Part shown: positions 24,875-33,620 of the stretch, piece after piece
Layout: each line of letters starts with the position of its first letter
Numbering within the stretch: position 1 is the stretch's first letter
From: Rufibacter psychrotolerans
Lineage (GTDB): Bacteria > Bacteroidota > Bacteroidia > Cytophagales > Hymenobacteraceae
Direction: 5' to 3'
Length of the DNA: 64,000 nucleotides
NCBI RefSeq assembly: GCF_016924645.1
Contig: NZ_JAFFJV010000005.1
Location: 186,001 to 250,000 of the forward strand
The notes under the pieces: generated by a model
What the model saw: only the letters and a program-made list of their open reading frames with translations
Told to the model about the DNA's origin: nothing
Databases searched by the model: none
Position numbers and translations under genes: made by a program

Positions 24875-24947
24875 TACGAAAAAATTCGTGCTAAACGTTT
24901 CCTTTTTACGAAATGCTTCGTATACTTGTCTACGAAGTTAGTCGTAG
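24875..24947. promoter_or_regulatory. Three operator-like dyads upstream of the blaI-type gene
   Basis: Site 1, 24875-24890: tacgaa-aaaa-ttcgtg. Site 2, 24907-24922: tacgaa-atgc-ttcgta (perfect). Site 3, 24930-24947: ctacga-agttag-tcgtag (perfect). All share the tacgaa/ttcgta half-site with about 16-bp overall size, like BlaI/MecI operators (inverted TACA-type half-sites) but with different bases. The last site ends 20 bases before the blaI-type ATG, as expected for autoregulation. Confidence 0.75.
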
Positions 24948-24967
24948 AACGAGAGAGGCCAGCCACC

Positions 24968-25369
24968 ATGGAAAACAACGCACCCCCCAAACCCACCGAA
25001 ACCGAACTGGAAATCCTGCAGATCCTGTGGCAACACGGGCCCAGCACCGTCCGGTTTGTGAACGAAGCGCAGAACAAGACCAAAGAGACCGGCTACACCA
25101 CCACCCTCAAGCTGCTGCAGATCATGTTTGAGAAAAACCTGGTCCTGCGCGATGAGGAAAGCCGCTCGCACGTGTACCGCGCCGCCGTCACCGAGGAAGA
25201 AACCCAGCAACGCCTCCTGGACCGGTTCCTGGACACCACGTTCCGGGGCTCGGCCATGAAACTGGTAATGCAGGCCCTGGGCAACCACCGCACCACCCCC
25301 GCTGAATTAGACCAAATCCGCCACCTTTTGAAAAAACTTGAAAATGACTCCTCAAACGCTGATCTATGA
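24968..25369 (+). CDS. BlaI/MecI/CopY family transcriptional repressor
   Basis: 133 residues from the ATG at 24968. A winged helix-turn-helix occupies about 10-80 (PTETELEILQILWQHGPSTV, TGYTTTLKLLQIMFEKNLV with the recognition helix Y-T-T-T-L-K), followed by the C-terminal dimerisation part. That part contains the family's proteolysis-site region around FRGSAMKLVMQAL. BlaI-type repressors are inactivated through a membrane sensor peptidase. The next gene (25344) overlaps the 3' end by 26 bases and encodes such an M56 peptidase. Three dyads directly upstream are the likely binding sites. No beta-lactamase gene is present, so the regulon is not the classical one. Confidence 0.95.
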   Translation: MENNAPPKPTETELEILQILWQHGPSTVRFVNEAQNKTKETGYTTTLKLLQIMFEKNLVLRDEESRSHVYRAAVTEEETQQRLLDRFLDTTFRGSAMKLVMQALGNHRTTPAELDQIRHLLKKLENDSSNADL

Positions 25370-27398
25370 TGTAGTACCAGAGGCGGTAGCCCGCGCCCTG
25401 GGTTGGACCCTCCTGCACTCGCTCTGGCAAGGTGCCCTGCTGGCCTTGTTGTTAGCGGTACTGCTCAGACTGATGCACCGGCACACTGCCGCCGTGCGGT
25501 ACCGCGTGGCCTGGGGCGGGCTCATGGCCATGCTTACGGTTGCCCTCATGACTTTCAGTAGGCTGTACGTGCCAGAGGCTGGTCCGCTAGAAGGGGCGGC
25601 GGCCTTCACTGCCGCTGAGGGCGGAGCGCAGGTCACCACCGTGCACCTGTTTTCGGTGCAGGCTCCCTCCCGCTGGGAAACCCTTGTAACCCAGGGGCAG
25701 GCGTATTTTGAACAGCATCTGCCCGCGGTGGTGCTGCTGTGGCTGGTGGGCATGCTCCTGATGGGGCTGCGGTTGCTGGGCGGCTGGGTGTACGTGCAAC
25801 GGCTGCGGTCTTACCGCGTGAGCCCGGTGCCGGCGGCCTGGACCGTGAAGGCGCAGGAGCTGGGCCGCCAGCTAGGCATGACCACCGCCGTGAAAATGGC
25901 CGAGTCGGCGCTGGTGCAGGTGCCCATGGTCATCGGGCACTTCAAGCCGCTGGTGCTGCTGCCGCTGGGTACATTGGCCGGTTTGTCGGGGGCGCAGGTA
26001 GAGGCCATCCTGGCCCATGAACTGGCCCACGTGCACCGCCGCGACTACCTCCTTAACCTGCTGCAGAGCGTGATGGAAACCCTGTTTTTCTTTCACCCGG
26101 CCGTGTGGTGGATGTCTGACTGCATCCGCACCGAGCGGGAACACGCCTGCGATGACCTGGCCCTTTCTATCTGCGGCGACTCGCTCACCTACGCCTATGC
26201 CTTAACCAACCTTGAAGAAATCATGCTCAAAAAGAACTCCACCTCTCCCCGCCTGGCCGTGGCCTTCTCGGGCCGCCGCCGCTCCCTGCTGGGCCGTATT
26301 GCCCGGTTGGTGCAGCAACCTGCCGTGCGCCCCTCCTTCTCTGAGGGCTTCCTGACCAGCTGCGCCGTGGTAGCCGGGCTGCTCATTTTCTCGGCCAGCG
26401 CCAGCGCCAACTACACGGCGGCTGCGCAGGAAGAAAAAACCTCCCCTCCGGCCCTGGCCAAACCTCCCGTTTCCGCCGCCCCGCTTGACTCCCTAGATGA
26501 ATCCGAGGAAGAACTAAGCCTGCAGCAGTTGGACGATGACCTGGTAATTGTGAAAAACAAGAAGGGCAAAGTGGTGGAGCTGTACGTGAACGGCCGCCGG
26601 GTACCCAAAAGCGAGATGGGCAAGTACCAGGACCAGATTGACCGGCAGTTGGCAGCCGCCAAGCAAGGCAAACCCCTCAGAGACCCCGAGGAACTGGCCC
26701 AGGCCCGGCGCCGGGTAGACGCCTCGCTGCGCCGCTTAGAGACCGATGATTACCTGATGCCGCCTCCGCCCCCGGCCCCAAGAGCTCCCCGGGCCCCCAT
26801 GCCCAGGGGCGAAAGATTCCGGGGCGAGGTGCCGCCCGTAGCCCCTGTGCCGCCGGTACCACCCGTGCCACCGGTGTCTGATGACAAGAAAGAGCAGAAG
26901 GCCTACGAGCGGTCCATGAAAGAGTACCAGGAACGCATGAAGGCGTTTGAGGCCCGCATGGAGGAGTTCAGAGCCCGGCAGGAAGCCTTCATGGCTCAGA
27001 ACCCAGGCAGAATGCGCGAGCACGAAGACCGTATGCGCGAACATGCCCACCGCATGGAAGAACACACCCGGCGGCAGGCCGAGCACGCCGTGCGCATGAG
27101 GGAGCATGAAGTGCGCAGGGCAGAACACGAAGAACGCATGAAGAAGCATGAGGCCATGATGAAAGAACTCAAGGCAGCCCTCCAGGCCGATGGCTTCCTC
27201 AAATCGGCCGACGATGACTATGAGTTCGAGATCAACAAAAACGGCCTGTTCATCAATGACCAGAAGCAATCTGAGGCCCTGTTTGAGAAATACAAAAAGC
27301 TCATGCAGAAAGCCTCCGGCGAAGACGTAGACGTGATGCTGCAGAAAGACGGAGCCAACTTCAGGATCAGGAACAACTCCCGCCACACCACCAGGTAA
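25344..27398 (+). CDS. M56 (BlaR1/MecR1-type) membrane metallopeptidase with Pro-rich and His/Met-rich coiled-coil tail
   Basis: 684 residues. Four membrane helices lie in the first ~330 residues, with the zinc motif AILAHELAHVHRRDY (HELAH at 225-229) and the third ligand in TEREHACDDLA (Glu near 264). After a fourth hydrophobic stretch (VVAGLLIFSASASANY, ~340), the outside part differs from BlaR1. There is no penicillin-binding sensor. Instead come an acidic segment with EVELYVNGRRVPK-like strands, a Pro-rich linker (about 475-510), and a long charged coiled coil (about 515-620) with repeated MxEH / RMREHE units containing many His, Met and Arg. The C-terminus has DYEFEINKNGLFINDQKQ. It probably senses an envelope signal and triggers cleavage of the BlaI-type repressor. 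It starts inside the repressor gene, so translation is coupled. Confidence 0.9.
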   Translation: MTPQTLIYDVVPEAVARALGWTLLHSLWQGALLALLLAVLLRLMHRHTAAVRYRVAWGGLMAMLTVALMTFSRLYVPEAGPLEGAAAFTAAEGGAQVTTVHLFSVQAPSRWETLVTQGQAYFEQHLPAVVLLWLVGMLLMGLRLLGGWVYVQRLRSYRVSPVPAAWTVKAQELGRQLGMTTAVKMAESALVQVPMVIGHFKPLVLLPLGTLAGLSGAQVEAILAHELAHVHRRDYLLNLLQSVMETLFFFHPAVWWMSDCIRTEREHACDDLALSICGDSLTYAYALTNLEEIMLKKNSTSPRLAVAFSGRRRSLLGRIARLVQQPAVRPSFSEGFLTSCAVVAGLLIFSASASANYTAAAQEEKTSPPALAKPPVSAAPLDSLDESEEELSLQQLDDDLVIVKNKKGKVVELYVNGRRVPKSEMGKYQDQIDRQLAAAKQGKPLRDPEELAQARRRVDASLRRLETDDYLMPPPPPAPRAPRAPMPRGERFRGEVPPVAPVPPVPPVPPVSDDKKEQKAYERSMKEYQERMKAFEARMEEFRARQEAFMAQNPGRMREHEDRMREHAHRMEEHTRRQAEHAVRMREHEVRRAEHEERMKKHEAMMKELKAALQADGFLKSADDDYEFEINKNGLFINDQKQSEALFEKYKKLMQKASGEDVDVMLQKDGANFRIRNNSRHTTR

Positions 27399-27422
27399 CC
27401 CAATTGGGTTGCCCGGCAAAAG

Positions 27423-27489
27423 AAATCCCCTGCCATCTGTTTCAGGCCTTTTTTCACCAAAAAGGCCTGAAACAGATGGCAGGGGATTT
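27423..27489. terminator. 31-bp perfect hairpin between convergent genes
   Basis: 27423-27453 pairs exactly with 27459-27489 around the loop tcacc, with A3/T3 at the base and a following tttttg. The core caggccttttt / aaaaaggcctg matches the GTTTTAGG-type family. It serves both the M56 gene and the leftward CtaG-like gene. Confidence 0.9.
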
Positions 27490-27557
27490 TTGTGCGCAGT
27501 TGGCTGGCACAGCGTAGCCATCGGGGAGCCGGTTGCCAGGGCTGGCTGGCCGGGTTG

Positions 27558-28364
27558 CTAGGTAAACAGGACCTCGTTCTGGTGTTTGGGGTGGCGCCGC
27601 TTCCGGTACCAGGCCGCAAAGAACGCAACCGCGAGCAGCAGTTCAGAAAAATCTCCGCCGTAGTACATGAGCTTGGCCGCAGCCCTTATCTGGTCTGCCC
27701 CGTGGGGTGAGTGCTGCGGATACAGAAACGCGTACATCACCTTGCTGAGGTAGGCATGGGCCGCAATGCTAACAAACAGCACCAACGCCCTCACCCTGAA
27801 ACCAGGCCGCCGGGGAGCCGGGTCTGGCCCGGCAATGGACCAGGTAAACAGATATCCGGCCGCCAGAAAATGCAGGTGCAGCAGGTGGTGCAGGGCCGGA
27901 CTGGTGAGCGTGGCGTTGTACAGCGGCGTAAGGTACAGTGCGTACATGCCCCCAATGTTCAGCAGCAGGGCCGTTACCGGATGGCTGATAACGTGAAAAA
28001 AGGAACTGCCCAGCAGGCGGGTAAGGAGTTTGGCAAGAGATCTGGGCAAGGTATTCAACGCCAGCGTAACCGGAGCCCCCAGCACCAACCCCAGCGGGGC
28101 CAGCATGCCCACCAACAGGTGCTGTACCATGTGGCCCCTTATGTCATGGTGCGCCAACTGCATCAAGGGTGGGAGCAGGGCCACGAAGAGCAGGACCAGG
28201 CCACCACCAAAACTGAGGGAGCGCCAGCCGCTCCAGGGGCGGTGTTTCTGGCGCATCACTGCCACGGCGGCCAGGTACAGCGCCAGTACCAGCGCTATCA
28301 GCAGCAGGGGAATAAGTCCGGTGGCGCCGCCGGCCAGGGCATGCGTAGGTTCATGTTGGTGCAT
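27558..28364 (-). CDS. CtaG-like cytochrome c oxidase assembly factor (caa3_CtaG family)
   Basis: 268 residues. About six to seven hydrophobic helices. Conserved histidine-bearing segments fit the caa3-type CtaG family: LAHHDIRGHMVQHLLVGMLAPL (His pairs in the first third), HVISHPVTALLLNIGGMY, HHLLHLHFLAAGYLFTW, and SIAAHAYLSKVMYAFLY. The protein is unrelated to the copper chaperone Cox11 despite the shared name. It works in the inner membrane, probably in copper delivery or maturation of a haem-copper oxidase. It sits 25 bases after the DUF2243 gene, a common partner of CtaG genes. No oxidase subunits are in the window. Confidence 0.88.
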   Translation of the reverse strand: MHQHEPTHALAGGATGLIPLLLIALVLALYLAAVAVMRQKHRPWSGWRSLSFGGGLVLLFVALLPPLMQLAHHDIRGHMVQHLLVGMLAPLGLVLGAPVTLALNTLPRSLAKLLTRLLGSSFFHVISHPVTALLLNIGGMYALYLTPLYNATLTSPALHHLLHLHFLAAGYLFTWSIAGPDPAPRRPGFRVRALVLFVSIAAHAYLSKVMYAFLYPQHSPHGADQIRAAAKLMYYGGDFSELLLAVAFFAAWYRKRRHPKHQNEVLFT

Positions 28365-28388
28365 TTTGCGGAAGTTTTGGCGAAAAGA

Positions 28389-28868
28389 TCAAGGAAACGG
28401 TTCGGCCCTTCTTTTCTCCCGGGCTTTGCACCTGAGCCATAGCCAAAGGCCAATTAGCAGCAATACAATCGCCGTCAGGTTCCAGGCCAGGTCATAGGGC
28501 CAGAGCGGCACGTTGTACCTGATTTGGTGCAGCCGCAGCACCTTGTGGTCAATGAGCCCATCAAACAACTGGAACCCGCCCAAGCCCAGGAAAAAGCCGG
28601 CCCAGGCCCTCAGAGGCACCAGAGCCCGCTGCTGGCGCACCTCTGAGAGCATGAAACAGCCCGCCACAATGGCCACTAACTCCGCGGCGTGTAAAAGCCC
28701 ATCGGTGAGCAGGCCAATGGCGGGCGTGGCCCTGTCGTAGAAATGGTGCCAGCCCAGGATCTGGTGGAAGATAATCTCATCAACCCCGGCCATCACTCCC
28801 ACGCCAATGAGAAAACTGGCCCGCATGGATCTGGCGGGCTGTGGTTGCGACTGCGATGTAGTGCCCAT
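28389..28868 (-). CDS. DUF2243 domain-containing membrane protein
   Basis: 159 residues with four membrane helices. The start SMRASFLIGVGVMAGVDEIIF is followed by HQILGWHHFYDRATPAIGLLT, the DUF2243 signature in which FHQILxWHH carries His residues in the membrane. SDGLLHAAELVAIVAGCFML and FQLFDGLIDHKVLRLHQIRY complete the pattern. DUF2243 proteins are commonly encoded beside CtaG-like proteins, as here, and are thought to be linked to cytochrome oxidase or copper, without a proven function. First gene of the two-gene leftward unit. Confidence 0.92.
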   Translation of the reverse strand: MGTTSQSQPQPARSMRASFLIGVGVMAGVDEIIFHQILGWHHFYDRATPAIGLLTDGLLHAAELVAIVAGCFMLSEVRQQRALVPLRAWAGFFLGLGGFQLFDGLIDHKVLRLHQIRYNVPLWPYDLAWNLTAIVLLLIGLWLWLRCKAREKRRAEPFP

Positions 28869-29289
28869 AGAAACAGTTTTTTCTCTCTTTCTCTGGATAC
28901 GTACGTTCTGGTTGCATAGTCAGGTGTGCCCCAGGGAATTTAGGGGTGTTTGCTAGTTGCCGGGTGCCTGGGAGGGAGCAAGTCTCACATTCTGGTTGGC
29001 CGGCACCCAAGTGAGGGCAGTAGCCGGGCAAATTAAGAGAAGATAAATGAACTAGGACGTTTTACCGGTGAGTACCGCTGGTGGCCCTTGGGTGTAGTTG
29101 GCTCTGCGGTCCGCTATTGGGTTACTCTGCTGGCTTGGCCCTCCGGTGATTCCCTCTGCAGAATGCTAGAAAAAGCGTGTAAATTTCTATGGAAAGGGTT
29201 TAGAAGGGTACGGAGCCTCGTTGGCAGCAGAACTTGTACTATTTAGGTAAAGCCCTGCTGCCTTAAGGAGGTTGGAGGTACGTGCTTAG
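28869..29289. other. Gene-free spacer
   Basis: 421 bases upstream of the DUF2243 gene and downstream of a leftward small gene. An imperfect inverted repeat (ttgccgggtgcc ... ggccggcaccc) lies at about 28956-29010. No gene, tRNA or strong terminator seen. Confidence 0.4.
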
Positions 29290-29559
29290 TTAGTGTAGTT
29301 GTGTTTCATGTTGCTCTGGTTTTCCTTGGTAGCAGCACAGGAAATACATATTCCTGCTGGTGTCAAAATTGCGGCCCTTGCCTTCAAAATATTCTTTCAG
29401 GCTGCCCGAGATTTTATAGCAGTCATACAGCGCCGGATCATATCTTTTGGGGTTAATGATCTTTACTGCCTGCTCCAGGTCAAAATCAGAGATTGGAATC
29501 TCGCTTACCAACTCTTCTGTGTTCTTATCAAAGACATCAAACTGCCTTACAATTTTCAT
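29290..29559 (-). CDS. Small hypothetical protein (89 aa)
   Basis: 89 residues: MKIVRQFDVFDKNTEELVSE, IPISDFDLEQAVKIINP, YDPALYDCYKISGSLKEYFE, then RNMYFLCCYQGKPEQH. The layout (a modified F-D-x-x-T-x-E-x-V opening, a middle helix and a Y-F-L-C-x-Y end) suggests a small cytosolic alpha/beta protein. It may belong to one of the short DUF families found next to toxin or immunity genes, but none is visible here. No signal peptide or membrane segment. The base composition is visibly more AT-rich than its neighbours, as is the flanking spacer, which hints at recent acquisition. Confidence 0.6.
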   Translation of the reverse strand: MKIVRQFDVFDKNTEELVSEIPISDFDLEQAVKIINPKRYDPALYDCYKISGSLKEYFEGKGRNFDTSRNMYFLCCYQGKPEQHETQLH

Positions 29560-29790
29560 GATTATTTATAGAGATTAATTAGTTGCTATACCAGCCGGTC
29601 CTCAGTGAATTGTCCAATTTTTAAAGCAAGCCGGATAAATCGGGTGAAAGTACTCCATCATGGGTACAAACCAAAGCAAACGGCAGTATTTAGTTTTAGA
29701 ATTTTCCTGGCATAAGACCGCGCCACCATCCGTCTACCACCGGTGCGGGTAATTGCGTACCTTCACGGCTCGTTTAAACGTGTGACTACC

Positions 29791-30309
29791 ATGAGTGCAA
29801 ATACCTTTCCAGAAATGCAGCAGTTGCTGGAATTGCCGATAACTAAGACCACCCGGCTGGGGCATGTACAGTTTTTCCACTTCGGGAAGGCGCATATCAC
29901 CAACGCCAGCGGCCTCATCCTGGACGTGGGGGCCTGGACCCTGGAGGTGGCCTGCCACTGGCAGGTGGAAGTGGCCGGTGACGTGACCATCCGGTTTGAG
30001 GAGGTGGAGATTCCCCGCGACACCCAAACCCTGGCCGACCCGAACTTTGATCCGCAGGTGCCGGGCAGCACGCTCCGCGACCGGAAACTGCAGGAACTGG
30101 TGCGGAGCCAACGGGAGCCGCTGCGGGTGCTGCAGGTGACCGCCTCCCCGCAGGGCGACCTTACCCTCACCCTGGACGGGAACAAGGTGCTGCGGGTAAG
30201 GCCCAGCGAAGGCGTGCTGGAGGAGACTTCCTATTTCTGGCGGGTTTTCAGCAATACCGGCACAAACCAGAACGTGCGCTTTGGACCAAACGGGGTAGAA
30301 CGCGAATAG
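29791..30309 (+). CDS. Hypothetical cytosolic beta-rich protein
   Basis: 172 residues from the ATG at 29791; an upstream ATG frame would overlap the promoter-like taccttca at 29758-29765. No signal peptide or membrane helix. Notable segments: HVQFFHFGKAHITNASGLIL, VGAWTLEVACHWQVEVAGDV, VTIRFEEVEIP, REPLRVLQVTASPQGDLTLTL and TSYFWRVFSNTGTNQNVRFGP. Alternating strands suggest a small beta sandwich or barrel. No family recognised. Single gene. Confidence 0.7.
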   Translation: MSANTFPEMQQLLELPITKTTRLGHVQFFHFGKAHITNASGLILDVGAWTLEVACHWQVEVAGDVTIRFEEVEIPRDTQTLADPNFDPQVPGSTLRDRKLQELVRSQREPLRVLQVTASPQGDLTLTLDGNKVLRVRPSEGVLEETSYFWRVFSNTGTNQNVRFGPNGVERE

Positions 30310-30367
30310 GCCCGCCCCGTTTTGTGCAGGGCAGGCTTACTGTATGCTTTTGAGCCGTGGTGAGGAG

Positions 30368-33244
30368 TTAATCAATAGAAGGCCTTGTCGCTACGGCGGC
30401 AGATTCTACCTTCAACGTGGTGGATTTCAACCCTTGCCCGGTGGCGGATAAGGTGATTTCGCCGGCGTCTTTGGTGGTCTGGATGATGATCTGGGCCAGG
30501 CCGTTGAACAGTTTCCGTTTCCAGATAGGGGCCGGGGTGAAGACTTGAATGGTGCCGGGATCTTGGTTCACGTTATCCCAATCATATTTCTTAGGGATAG
30601 GCGTAGCCACAATCTCCAGCTGGTTTGGACCGGGCTTCAGGATGGAATGATCCAGTTTGAACACGTTACCCTCGGCGCTTTCCTTGAGGTTCCTGGTAAT
30701 CTCTTTGCCGTTAATGTAAATGGTTTGCTCCCGCCCGATGCTCTTGTAGAAGAACGTAATGTCTGCGCCGGAGAAGTTGGCGGGCAGTTCAAATGAGCCG
30801 CGGTGTACGTAGGCAGGAGCCAGGTTCTTGTAGTCCCGTTTCTTGAACGCATCGTCCCAGCCGCTGGCGTTTGTCTCCTGGAAAGCGGCCTGCCCGTTGT
30901 CCATGCCTGCTACTGGTTTCTCTTTCAGGTCGGTGATTCCCACGGTTTTGATGTCTTCAATAAACCGGTCTTTCTCCAGCGAGGTAGGATCGCCGTTGCC
31001 CACGCCAATGATTGTGCCGGGGCCTTTGAGTTGGAAAGAAATCTCGTTCCCGGCGGTAGGTACCGCCAGTTTGTTTTTATCTGCCACTGAAACCGTGATA
31101 ACGGCAATGTCTTCCCCATCGGCTTTAAGGGAAGTTTTATGCGGAGTGAGTTGCAGAGCAGCAGCTTCGCCGGTGGTTTTCACCACATCGGTTAAAATCT
31201 TCTTGCCGTTTTTGTAGCCAACGGCTTCCAGCGTGCCCGGCGCGTAGTTCACTTTCCACTCCAGGTGCGAGTTGGGCTTCATGGTTTGTCTGCCCAGGCT
31301 CTTTTTGTTCAGGAACAGTTCCACTTCATCGCAGTTGCTGTAGGCCCACACGGGAATCTCCTTGCCTTCTTGTCCTGGCCAGTTCCAGTGGGGCAGCAGG
31401 TGCAGGGTAGGCTGATTTGACCACCACGAGCGCAGGTAGAACACGTTGTCTTTGGGGAAACCGCAGTTGTCTATCATCCCGAAGTAAGACGTCACCGAGG
31501 GCCAGCCGTGCGGCGTAGGCTCTCCGCGGTAATCAAAGCCGGTCCAGATGAACATGCCTGCCAGCCACGGCCGATTGGCGTAGAACGTCCAGCCTTCTTC
31601 AATGGAATAGAACGTGGGGCGCGGTTTCCGGTCATAGGCGGCCTGGTAGTGCTTCTCCAGATCGGTGACGTACACGCCGCGGGTGGCGAAGGTAGAGCCT
31701 TCCTCGGTGCCCATGCCGGGCTGGTTGGGGAATTGTTTGTGGTGCGCTTCAATGTCGCCGTTGCCCAGGTAATTGTAGCCCATCACCTCCAGCACATCAG
31801 AAATCCCGCTCCGGAACCCGCCGCTGATGCCCGCCGAGATGGCCCGCGTAGAATCCAGGCTTTTGGCGTAGTCCTGCATGGTGGTGGCGATGCGCGCCCC
31901 GATGATGCTGTTCTCAATAGCCCATTCCTCGTTCCCAATAGACCAGCTGATGATGCTGGGGTGGTTCCGGTCGCGGATGATCAGGCGTTTCATGTCTTCC
32001 ATGCGCTGCTCAGAAGTACCCATCAGGCGGTTTTCGTCAATGACCAGCATGCCCAGTTTGTCGCAGGCCTCCAGCAGTTCCGGGGTGGGCGGATGGTGGG
32101 AGCAACGGTAGGCGTTGGAGCCCATGTCCTTCAGAGTTTTGATGCGCCAGTACTGTAGTTCATCGGGGAGGGCGGTGCCCACGCCGGCGTGGTCCTGGTG
32201 GTTATTGGTGCCTTTCAGTTTTACGTGCTTGCCGTTCAGGAAGAAGCCTTCTCTGGCATCAAACCGGATGGTCCTGATCCCGAAAGGCGTTTCGTAGCGG
32301 TCGGTTTCCTGGTTTCCGGTGAGGACGGTGGTCACCAGTTTGTAGAGGTACGGCGATTCCAGATCCCACAACCGGGCATTGGTCACCGGCAGCACCATGC
32401 GTACTTCCTGCGTCTGGAACGGCGCCAGGGTGAGGTTGTCCTGCCGTTGGGTGGCCACGGTTTTGCCGGCAGCATCTACAATGGTCTGCAGCACCGAGAA
32501 GGTTTTGGCTGACTTGTTCTCATTGAGGATGTTGGCCCGGGCGGTGACCTGCGCGTTGGTGTTGTTCACCTGTGCGGTCACAAACGTGCCATGGGGCGCT
32601 ACGTGCAATGGGTTGGTTTTGGAAAGCCACACGTGGCGGTAAATGCCGGCGCCCTCGTAGTACCAGCCTTCTTCCATGGTGGCGTCTACCCGCACGGCAA
32701 TGGTATTGTCAGCGCCGTAATTCAGGTACTCAGAGATGTCCATCCGGAAGGTGTTGTAGCCGCTTGGCTCGGCACCCACCAGATGGCCGTTCACCCACAC
32801 CCTGGAGTCGCGGTACACGCCGTCAAACTCCAGCGCAATGCGGCGGCCCAGATCCGAGGCGGGAATGTGGATGGTTTTGCGGTACCAGCCCACGCTCCTA
32901 TCAGGGAAGTTACGGCCGATGGCTTTGAACCCGTGGCTGAAGCTGGCCTGCGGACTGAAGTCCTGTTCCACCGCCCAGTCGTGCGGCAGGTTGAGCCGGC
33001 GCCAGGCCCGGTCATCAAACTTGGCGGCGGCGGGACCGTCGCCGTAGCCGGCTTTGGCCAGATAAGAGAAATAACTGGTGCCGTGGTCGAAATCCTTTTT
33101 GGTGTCTGACGGATGTCCGAAGGCAAAGCGCCAGTTGAAATCCAGCAGGAAACGTTGGCGGCCGCCGCCGTTCTTTTCCTGCGCAAAGGCAAGATGCACC
33201 AGAAACAGTAATCCGAGGAACAGGTAGCTCTTCAGGCGTGACAT
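30368..33244 (-). CDS. Glycoside hydrolase family 2 (beta-galactosidase-like), exported
   Basis: 958 residues. Signal peptide MSRLKSYLFLGLLFLVHLAFAQ, so periplasmic or surface. The GH2 sugar-binding domain follows (LNLPHDWAVEQDF, GWYRKTIHIP, FDGVYRDSRVWVNGHLVG), then the Ig-like domain, then the TIM barrel: RCSHHPPTPELLEACDKLG, RDRNHPSIISWSIGNEEW with the acid/base Glu, and a nucleophile region at GMGTEEGSTFATRGVY. C-terminal Ig-like domains (DUF4982 type, KILTDVVKTTGEAAALQL) and a further sandwich with EQTIYINGKEITRN follow. The likely substrate is a beta-galactoside or related plant glycan; the exact specificity is not readable. No SusC/D genes are adjacent. Single leftward gene. Confidence 0.92.
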   Translation of the reverse strand: MSRLKSYLFLGLLFLVHLAFAQEKNGGGRQRFLLDFNWRFAFGHPSDTKKDFDHGTSYFSYLAKAGYGDGPAAAKFDDRAWRRLNLPHDWAVEQDFSPQASFSHGFKAIGRNFPDRSVGWYRKTIHIPASDLGRRIALEFDGVYRDSRVWVNGHLVGAEPSGYNTFRMDISEYLNYGADNTIAVRVDATMEEGWYYEGAGIYRHVWLSKTNPLHVAPHGTFVTAQVNNTNAQVTARANILNENKSAKTFSVLQTIVDAAGKTVATQRQDNLTLAPFQTQEVRMVLPVTNARLWDLESPYLYKLVTTVLTGNQETDRYETPFGIRTIRFDAREGFFLNGKHVKLKGTNNHQDHAGVGTALPDELQYWRIKTLKDMGSNAYRCSHHPPTPELLEACDKLGMLVIDENRLMGTSEQRMEDMKRLIIRDRNHPSIISWSIGNEEWAIENSIIGARIATTMQDYAKSLDSTRAISAGISGGFRSGISDVLEVMGYNYLGNGDIEAHHKQFPNQPGMGTEEGSTFATRGVYVTDLEKHYQAAYDRKPRPTFYSIEEGWTFYANRPWLAGMFIWTGFDYRGEPTPHGWPSVTSYFGMIDNCGFPKDNVFYLRSWWSNQPTLHLLPHWNWPGQEGKEIPVWAYSNCDEVELFLNKKSLGRQTMKPNSHLEWKVNYAPGTLEAVGYKNGKKILTDVVKTTGEAAALQLTPHKTSLKADGEDIAVITVSVADKNKLAVPTAGNEISFQLKGPGTIIGVGNGDPTSLEKDRFIEDIKTVGITDLKEKPVAGMDNGQAAFQETNASGWDDAFKKRDYKNLAPAYVHRGSFELPANFSGADITFFYKSIGREQTIYINGKEITRNLKESAEGNVFKLDHSILKPGPNQLEIVATPIPKKYDWDNVNQDPGTIQVFTPAPIWKRKLFNGLAQIIIQTTKDAGEITLSATGQGLKSTTLKVESAAVATRPSID

Positions 33245-33620
33245 AGACAGAAGGTTGAGAACGGAATCAAGTTACTTAAAACTTCGGCAATTTTGGTAGG
33301 GTGGTCTTTTTGGGCCTGTTTCCTGAAAAACGGGACTAAAACGCGTCCTCTGCCAGGGCCGGTGATGGGAACAGGCCTGGCTTTTCCTTCTTGAATATAG
33401 AAGAGTTTATATATTTTTGCAAGGCCCCCGCCTGCCTGGCCTGTCTTGGGGAAAAACTGCGCTGCTTCCTGGCAGATTCTCCCAAAACGGTCCTAAAACA
33501 GAGCCAGCAGAGTGGGCAGGCGCTGGTAAGTTGCCCTGGTTTTTGAGCGGGGCAAGCAACCTTTGCGCGTATTCTGCATCTTTTTAGAGAAAACAACCCG
33601 AAACTAAACTCCTATTCACC
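33245..33620. other. Divergent promoter region with two GTTTTAGG-type palindromes
   Basis: Between the leftward GH2 gene and the rightward DUF2807 gene. A palindrome lies at 33306-33342 (ttttgggcctgtttcc ... gggactaaaac), and a half copy (cccaaaacggtcctaaaac) at about 33480-33498. A possible -7 element aacctttg lies at 33558-33565, 55 bases before the DUF2807 start. No gene. Confidence 0.45.
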
